In this document: piece by piece, positions 57,701 to 64,000 of the stretch
How the letters are laid out: each line of letters begins with the position of its first letter
Numbering within the stretch: position 1 is the first letter of the stretch
Assembly (NCBI RefSeq): GCF_910596095.1
Contig: NC_056546.1
Span: 11,743,925-11,807,924, forward strand
Reading direction: 5' to 3'
DNA length: 64,000 nt
Origin: Thunnus maccoyii
Lineage: Eukaryota > Chordata > Actinopteri > Scombriformes > Scombridae
Program-made: the position numbers and the translations under genes
Notes under the pieces: model-generated
Databases searched by the model: none
What the model saw: only the letters and a program-made list of their open reading frames with translations
What the model was told of the DNA's origin: nothing

Positions 57701-60700
57701 ATGTTTGAGCTTTTCTCAGCACGTTTTCAGCATGACATATCTCTCAGTGGCCTGATGGTAGTAAAGAAATCTTTACTACCACCTAGTGGCCAAAAATGTG
57801 TCTCACTGACATACTGAAAAGCATATCCCTCTTCTTTCTCAATTGGTCTGCTTTCCCTCCTGTTATTCCAGTGCTTGGCTCACTGGCTATGAAGATCCGA
57901 TGATTGACAAGATCAACCAGAGAATTGAGGATCTCACAGGGCTGGAAATGGATACTGCAGAAGAGCTGCAGGTAAAGTGTTCATGTGTTTAAAGAGTGGA
58001 AGTCTATTTCATGTTCTTTTTTGGTTGTTATATTTATATATTCCTAAATCCATATAAAATCAAGAGTTGTTGTATACATGTAAAATATTTTTTTAACAAT
58101 CTCCCTTACTGTGTATACAATTTTATTTGTCTCTCTAGGTTGCAAATTATGGCGTTGGAGGTCAATATGAACCTCACTTTGACTTTGGAAGGGTATGACC
58201 TCTGCAATTTAAGTTAATTTCTATGTCAAGAGAGCAGTGTTTGAATGCCAGGACACTAAACTCTATTTTTACTGTTTCTCCACAGAAAGATGAGCCAGAT
58301 GCCTTTAAAGAGCTAGGCACTGGGAACCGCATAGCAACATGGCTCTTCTATGTGAGTCAAATCTTGATAATTGCACTCAAATACCAAAGCTGATAACGCA
58401 TAAATTTAACCTGGACTATGGCCAAACCACCTTCAACTTTTCAGACCTACTCTTTGGGCCAACTAGTCAATGTTATGGAATTTTCCATCTTTAGGGGTTA
58501 TAAATTGGGTTACATTGGGTCAAGCCTGGGCTTTTGGGTCACAGAGTAACTAACATCAAGTCTTACAGAGAGAGACACTGCCTCTCTTTGGATATGCAGC
58601 TGTCTTTGATGTTTGGGGAAACAGAAGCCTCTCTGATGGAGTGTAAATCAGCATTGCCATGGTTACCAAGGTTGGAGGGGGCCTTCCTAGACAACACAGA
58701 TAAGTGAATGCGTAGCCAGAATGTGTTGACAGTGACCTGAAGTTCCATGCAACGTGATCTGAACTAAAATGGGTAAAATGCAGTTCCTTGTTTAGAAACT
58801 AGTGAACCAATTAGACTAATTTGTAACCCCTAAAGATTGAAAATTCCATAACAGTCAAGATCAGTGTTTCCAAAGATACATAATATATTATGCTGAACTA
58901 TGGGGTTCATGTGTATAAAATCATGTATAATGTGGAATCAAGGGTTTTAATATTGCACTAAATATAATCACTGCGTAATATAGATTTATATATGCTTTAG
59001 GACAAGTAGACAAACAGTAAATGTACATTGTGGAATTAGTTATTTGTGTCCACTTTAAATCTGTTTTAAAGCTGCTGGAAAATCAGGGTTTCATAGATGA
59101 AAAATGCAAAATAATTTCAGTAAAAACACCTATCAGTAAAGAATTTGGGTTTCATAGCACTAGGTTTTGGGGTTTTTACAACACTTAGTGAAACACTTAA
59201 TGTAACTGTGGCTCTGTACTATATAATACTGTACAATTAACAGCTGGTCACACACGGTTGACCATTTATGTCTATTTTAAACAGGGCTGGACATGTACTG
59301 TATATACAAGAAAACATACAGCCATTATTAATCTGAAGGCTAACATTACCAATACAAAACCAATTGCTTCTTGCAGATAATTACTTTTTTAAAATGTGAA
59401 TTAGCTGAAGCAATCCCATTAAGTTTTAACTTAACTAAGCTGATGGTAGGTTTAACAAAATGAGGCCTTAAACAGGCAGAACAGTGAATTCTCTCACCCC
59501 ACATGGTACTGAGTAAAATTTAGTCCTTGTGGTTAGAAAAACGGAATAAATTGAGCAGTCTCATACTTGCCGATGAAATAGCTAAACTACTATTTCATTT
59601 GTGGCTTTGCTCAGGGTAACACCCTGGCATTATACATCACTGACTATCTGTCATATTTGATTATGGGCTTTCCCAGTATGCAAAATCACTGCCCCAAAAG
59701 TAACATCTAACTTAAAGCAGGACTATACTGATACAATAAGGAGGGTGTTGCATTTGCTGGAACTAGGAAAGAAGTGACAAAAATACAACTAGTGATAGTT
59801 TTGTACTGTGAAAACTGTGCCACAGAACACAATATCAATATTTATTTGAACCAGATTTAATATCAAATGAATCATAACCATGCAGAAAGCAGTAATGTGT
59901 GTTTTATAACTTGGAATCAATATTAAAATACATGTAACCACTGAAGTAATATGATCCCTGGCCTTCCAACAATTTCACTTACTAGGACTACGGAATTATT
60001 TTATTTAACCGGTAAACACTAAACTCTCTTTGTCTCTTTTGTCTGTGTTGTAGATGAGTGATGTATCAGCAGGTGGAGCCACAGTATTTCCAGATGTTGG
60101 TGCTGCAGTTTGGCCCCAAAAGGTATCTGGTTATGCTTCATCACTTATTACCACCCATTATTACTGATTCAGTAGCTGTGTCAGTGATAAACATACATAC
60201 TACAATGAGCTTACATCATAAACTTGATGCAAACAAAAGCCTCTTTTACACATAGTTCACAGTAAATTACTGGGATAATCTTTCAGGCACTGCCAGTGAT
60301 TTTCACTGTTCACACATGCAGCTACATTCAGGAACATTTTTGTCTTATCACACATGCCACACGGCAGTGCCGGAATAGATGGGGCTAGGTACAGTCCAGC
60401 AGATGGTGGTAATGCAACACTTATGGATGCTGACCCCCATAAGACTCAACAGAAGAAGTAGAAGATGGGGGCAAGGCCAGATGTACGTGTATGAGGTGGA
60501 AGACGTCTCTTATTATTTTCAGGAACATGGCAGGCAAGGAGCTGTTTATGACCAGTGCCTATGTTCTTGTAATGTATTCAACAAGTTTGTGAGACAAATT
60601 ACCCACAAAAGCATTGGCGAGGCAACCGTAAACAAGTCGCGGATTCAAATCCGTCATCAGTGGAGTCTTGTGATGTGTTCGCTCACTTCAAGTGAAAGCA

Positions 60701-61183
60701 TCTTTCGTCAGATGGATGTAACTCTCTACTTGCTTGTCCCTGCAATGTTACTGCTTTCATTCACCACACAACTGACCTGTGTGTGTCTTTCAGGGTACTG
60801 CAGTGTTCTGGTACAATCTCTTTGCCAGTGGGGAAGGAGACTACAGCACCAGACATGCAGCTTGCCCTGTGTTGGTGGGCAACAAGTGGGGTGAGTTCCT
60901 CTTTGTCTGTTTCCCTATAAAACCATTTATGAAGGCCCGAGTAAATATTTATATGGGACCAAAGTATTTGCTGAAGAGAATCTTAATTTGAGCCAGTGTC
61001 AGAACCAAGAGTCAGTTATAAAACAAGTACTGTAAACATTTGTACTATGTCTTAAGTAATCAACAGACTAGATTAAGTTTGTAATTATTATCTTTTTTCT
61101 TTCTGTCTTTAGTATCAAACAAATGGATTCATGAACGAGGCCAGGAGTGGCGGCGACCTTGTGGCCTAAACGAAACTGAATGA
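45786..61183 (+). CDS. p4ha1: Prolyl 4-hydroxylase subunit alpha-1
   Basis: Coding exons: 45786-45799, 50584-50666, 50879-50975, 51069-51220, 51777-51914, 52143-52382, 54398-54612, 54719-54895, one of 55187-55257 or 56013-56083, 57872-57971, 58139-58192, 58286-58351, 60054-60122, 60794-60890 and 61113-61183. The product is 547 residues (human P4HA1 534). It opens with a signal peptide built across exons 1-2 (MLSFR, then VDLPCWCFLLLSCLQSLSA), then the N-terminal dimerisation domain (MTDLLYTEKDLVTSLKDYI), a sequon SNLTIQ, the peptide-binding TPR-like domain and the catalytic dioxygenase domain. Iron ligands are His and Asp in EPHFDF (58175-58183) and His in STRHAACP (60854-60856); the Lys of VGNKW (60884-60886) should bind 2-oxoglutarate. 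It hydroxylates collagen prolines in the ER with P4HB. Confidence 0.97.
47543..47600. repeat. Near-perfect 27-bp inverted repeat (hairpin)
   Basis: Arms 47543-47569 and 47574-47600 are complementary at 26 of 27 positions around a 4-nt loop (caca). The left arm runs atgttaattgtggaaaattg and then gacatat. The single mismatch is A opposite C. It lies in p4ha1 intron 1, away from the splice sites. I do not recognise it as a known element or microRNA. Confidence 0.9.
50060..50480 (-). mobile_element. Possible degraded LINE-like fragment
   Basis: Minus-strand reading gives segments such as KTFQALKLIQSTAS, which faintly recalls the LQLIQNAAAR block of L2-type reverse transcriptases. The similarity is short, and no catalytic FADD-type motif is visible. 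It is in p4ha1 intron 1 just before exon 2. Confidence 0.25.
53429..54091. mobile_element. hAT-like MITE with target duplication and a nested repeat
   Basis: The left terminus is cagtggttcacaacctggag and the right, read on the minus strand, is cagtggttcccaaccttttt. Flanking 8-bp sequences are atctagat (53421-53428) and atctaaat (54092-54099), an imperfect target-site duplication as expected for hAT transposition. The 663-bp element has no transposase. A copy of the 14263-type repeat occupies about 53667-54010 inside it (agagctgcaagtttagttga, ttcagcttctcaaatctgaa, gacattttatggacaaaatg), so it is a nested insertion. It lies in the p4ha1 intron before exon 7. Confidence 0.8.
55187..55257 (+). 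CDS. p4ha1: p4ha1 alternative exon 9a
   Basis: A 71-nt exon encoding LRRATISNPITG..ETASYRISK, flanked by cttcacag and gtaagg. It has the same length and phase as 56013-56083, so exactly one of the two can be used without a frameshift. It corresponds to one of the two known mutually exclusive exons of vertebrate P4HA1. Confidence 0.92.
56013..56083 (+). CDS. p4ha1: p4ha1 alternative exon 9b
   Basis: A 71-nt exon encoding LRRATVHDPQTGKLTTAQYR and then VSK, with acceptor tactgtag and donor gtaagg. It is the alternative to 55187-55257. Including both, or neither, would shift the frame of the catalytic domain. Confidence 0.92.
58472..58852. repeat. Foldback (inverted-repeat) element in a p4ha1 intron
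   Basis: Arm 58472-58506 (gttatggaattttccatctt, taggggttataaatt) and arm 58818-58852 are inverted copies with two mismatches in 35 positions, bounding 381 bp. It has no coding content. It lies between the exons ending 58351 and starting 60054. Confidence 0.75.
60370..60470 (+). repeat. Possible dispersed repeat ending in an agaagaagtagaag tail
   Basis: Sequence with gtacagtccagcagatggtg, gtaatgcaacactta and ccccataagactcaacagaa looks like a teleost repeat I have seen with a similar A/G-rich tail. There is only one copy in the window, so this rests on recollection. Confidence 0.35.
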
Positions 61184-62620
61184 TGGAAACAGAAAACCTT
61201 CTAATCACACTCCCTCCCTTTCTTTCCCCTTCCTTGTGAACCACCCAGGACCAAAGAACACTGTTGCAGATCACAGATGATACACATGGATACATGGGGT
61301 CCAAATGGCTCACTCCCCCTGCTCAAACACTCCCTTTTTTTCCCAACTGTAGTGCTCTGAGCCCAGAGATTGTTTGGGTTAATTTCGAGCCCCTGGACAG
61401 TATAAGCATTGCTGTGACAGATAACGTGTTCTTCAGGTTGTTGGATGGTTGTGAGAAACACTCTTGCCCTTTTCACTCCCATGTGTCTGTGTTTGCACTC
61501 TGTTTGAACTCTAGCTCTGTGGTGAGGTTATCCTTCAGTAGTGACTGTAGGGACCAGTTTCCTCCTTGCCGTTTTGAACCTTAAAGGAACAGACTTTTTT
61601 AAGAAGCTTGTCTTATTCATTGTATTCCTCTAATTCCATTAAGTAAGCACTTGGACTTGTGGTTGTTGAGACAATGAAAGGATTTTCTGTAGCATTTTAA
61701 CAATGCAAAGTCTCCTGGGATGTAAACTTTTTTTTTTTTTGGTAAAATTACATGCACCATCTTCAAAACGGTTTCCTAAACAGCTTGCTACTCAGAGGTA
61801 ATTTTTCTTGCTTGTGACGTTACAAAGAAACTCATGCAGTAGGTTTGCTGAATTTCTCTCATCTTTCATTATTTACATAAGGTTGCAATCTCTGCTCTCA
61901 GTAACTCAACTTCAGAAAAAACAAAGAGCCACTTACAGCGTGTTACAAAATAACCAGACATAAAAAAAACAAAGTGGAAAATCTGACCACAGTCCAGTTC
62001 AGGTTAATGTTTTTGGGGAAAATCACTTTATTCCTGTTAGGTTGTGTAACTAATAGGGAGAGATTTAAGTTTCATGATTAAGTCTACATCTATGCAGTAC
62101 ATTATCGTACATATCACACATCTTGTCTGCCTCTAGTGTTTTTTTAAACTCATCTGAAAGGTCACACATTGTTTCATATTCTTAAATTTGTCGTACTTGA
62201 ACAAACTGTGCACACAGATGCACAGGCACACTTACACCTGGACACATAAACACAATTACATATATTCCATAGCTGCATTGAACTTAGAGTTATATTTCAC
62301 AAGTTGGTATTTGTTCACCTTGGTTGTCCCAGTATTGTGAAAGGCCCTAAATGGCCATCAGCTGTTACTCTGAGCAAGAGAAACAAATTTAGATACACTA
62401 CATTGTACAGGTTTAAATCTGCTGTTTATGATAAAGTCAGTGATTTATCAGAGAATCTCCTGGTAGGTTTACAACAGCACCCATGATCAGTGTTTTTCAG
62501 TGTGTGAATACATGGGTTTCCCAAGGAAGAAGAATTTTTATTTATATCTCCCAAGCCCATTCTTGTGTTATTTTTTGTCACAAATGAAAGTCTGAAATTG
62601 TTTTTTTTTTCTACAATAAA
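61184..62620 (+). terminator. p4ha1: p4ha1 3'UTR and poly(A) signal
   Basis: About 1.4 kb of non-coding sequence follows the stop codon. The first AATAAA that is well placed for the end is 62615-62620 (ctacaataaaggc), after a T-run. No other gene is seen in the interval. Confidence 0.6.
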
Positions 62621-62959
62621 GGCTATTTTATTGATCTCAAGGTAATGAAGTTTCCTGCTGCAGTCTGTGTGGGTGGGTGGTGTTGTGTGATGGGGATTTT
62701 AGGGGAAGGAATGAAGGCGTCACGTGACAGTCCAGTACTAATGATACCGTCGCTTGTTCATCTGTGGCAACCAGGGCCAGACGTCTGTCAGGTCGGCAGG
62801 ACAAGGGCAAGCGTGAGAGAGTCTGAAAGAGAATACAGCAGCTGCAAGAGCGGAAAGTCAGAAAACTATCCCGTGCTCAACACTTCAGTTAGTCCAAACT
62901 TTCTGTCCTGAAGGGATAACACGCAGTTGAGTTTCGGGGGAACAGAAAGTAACGTCAAG
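62621..62959 (+). promoter_or_regulatory. Putative promoter and 5'UTR of the alpha-actinin gene
   Basis: Only 339 bp separate the p4ha1 poly(A) signal from the alpha-actinin ATG. E-box motifs are present: cacgtg in gcgtcacgtgacag (about 62718-62726), catctg near 62760 and cagctg near 62839. E-boxes would suit a muscle gene, but no function is shown by sequence alone. No TATA box is evident. Confidence 0.35.
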
Positions 62960-63088
62960 ATGATGATGACCCAGGTGGAAACCACCGTGACCTATGATAA
63001 CGGCTACGAGGAGGAGTACATGCTCCAGGAGGATGAATGGGACAGGGACATGCTGCTGGACCCTGCCTGGGAGCAGCAGCAGAGGAAA
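62960..63088 (+). CDS. Alpha-actinin, sarcomeric type, first coding exon
   Basis: One 43-codon exon starting [20 protein letters not shown] and ending [10 protein letters not shown], followed by a consensus donor (gtaagt). The segment [18 protein letters not shown] is the conserved N-terminal block just before the first calponin-homology domain of alpha-actinins. The variable head resembles ACTN2/ACTN3 rather than the non-muscle ACTN1/ACTN4, but I cannot fix the paralogue from one exon. Alpha-actinins are antiparallel actin-crosslinking dimers; ACTN2/3 sit at the muscle Z-disc. Three tandem ATGs open the frame, and the first is taken. The rest of the gene lies beyond 64000; 63089-64000 is intron 1. 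Confidence 0.88.
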
Positions 63089-63324
63089 GTAAGTTAATAA
63101 AGTCATCGACAATAATAAAACGGAACTCAATCCGAATAAACTGGACTACATACTGCACTCTGTGGAAACTAACGTACAGTAAATAATTTCAAACAGCTCT
63201 GTTGAGTCTAACGGTCAGTGCTGTCATAATGAAACACTTGTTGGCGAACTTAACGTTTTAAATGCGGCAAATTAAAAAAATCTTTCTTTTATCACAGACG
63301 CCATGTTAATGAAGAGTTTGTCTG

Positions 63325-63358
63325 GTGTATGTGTGTGTGTGTGTGCGCGTGTGCGCGC
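63325..63358. repeat. (TG/CG) alternating purine-pyrimidine tract
   Basis: gtatgtgtgtgtgtgtgtgt followed by gcgcgtgtgcgcgcg, an alternating purine-pyrimidine run in alpha-actinin intron 1. Confidence 0.8.
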
Positions 63359-63668
63359 GAAAATATGCAAAGGGTCAGACGCTCTTCAGTAACCGCTAAT
63401 AACCGTTGGTAACCAATAACTGTAATCATTTGTTCTAACGTTAATGCTAACGCCAGTTTGATACTCCATATGAATCATAGAAACAAAAATGTGAAATAAA
63501 TAATGAAGGAACTGGAACTGGCATATAAAGTTAATAGCTAATAGGTGCCAGAGACTGTTCAATACATCTAATTTTCAGCTAAAAAGCGTCATCTGTAATA
63601 GAAGTCAAAAGTTAAAAGAGAGAGCCGGTGTTACACCGTATTTGGTGACCCATCAGATTCTGTGAACT

Positions 63669-63750
63669 GCGGTGATGGAAGAAGTACTCAGATCTCTTAA
63701 AGTATCAATAACATATTGTAAAAATACGTAATTTACAAGTAAAATCCACA
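63669..63750 (-). repeat. Partial inverted copy of the 36209 element
   Basis: ggtgatggaagaagtactca then gatctcttaaagtatcaata and acaagtaaaatcc reads as the minus-strand end of the cagtggtggaa-type element at 36209-36535. Confidence 0.55.
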
Positions 63751-64000
63751 GGCTGATTTAAGGTAGGTCGCTTCACAATTTTAATACGTGTCGCTCGACA
63801 GAAATGACGTATTTTCGACAGAAAAAAAGTGTCGCTCGACACTTTCCATGTCGCCCACCTGGAGAATTTTGCTATGTGGTGTACACCGTCATATTTTGTC
63901 GCGCAATGTGATTGGGTAGTGATAAAGTCGCCATGGAGATCTTAGTTTTCAATGAACTTCCCTTCTGATATTTTGATGTATCTTTAGATAACTTGCAACG

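Noticed and set aside
60379..60894. 171-residue plus-strand frame running into a p4ha1 exon
   Set aside because: It reads the p4ha1 exon at 60794-60890 in the wrong frame; the upstream part is repeat-like intron.

Overview
This window is vertebrate, almost certainly teleost fish, nuclear DNA. Genes are split into short GT-AG exons by AT-rich introns, and the intergenic and intronic DNA carries repeats of kinds I know from teleost genomes. I found no bacterial, viral, tRNA, rRNA or CRISPR features.

Eight protein-coding genes were assembled exon by exon, and all exon phases fit. Left to right: an NDNF-like secreted fibronectin III protein (+, 2084-9398); dnajc9 (+, 13555-16185); fam149b1 (-, 17429-25642); ecd (+, 26708-33080); a four-exon multi-pass membrane protein of drug/metabolite-transporter (SLC35-like) appearance (-, 35387-39380); styxl1, a rhodanese plus dual-specificity phosphatase protein (+, 42266-44463); p4ha1, prolyl 4-hydroxylase alpha (+, 45786-61183); and the first coding exon of a sarcomeric-type alpha-actinin (+, 62960-63088, continuing past the window).

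The order dnajc9 / fam149b1 / ecd / p4ha1 and their alternating strands match human 10q22. The membrane-protein gene and styxl1 lie where I would expect NUDT13. fam149b1 and ecd are divergent, about 1.07 kb between start codons. The pairs dnajc9/fam149b1 and ecd/membrane protein are tail to tail, with poly(A) signals only tens of bases apart. p4ha1 is followed by alpha-actinin in the same direction at close spacing.

The genes do not form one pathway. They cover a secreted factor, a histone/HSP70 co-chaperone, a ciliary protein, a splicing/R2TP-linked factor, a membrane transporter-like protein, a phosphatase-family protein, collagen hydroxylation in the ER, and the muscle Z-disc.

Most notable observations: a degenerate duplicate of ecd exon 4 and its flanking intron inside fam149b1 intron 1; a styxl1 phosphatase domain that keeps the CX5R catalytic motif lost in mammals; a conserved pair of 71-nt mutually exclusive p4ha1 exons; a near-perfect 27-bp hairpin in p4ha1 intron 1; and a hAT-like element with a second repeat nested inside it.
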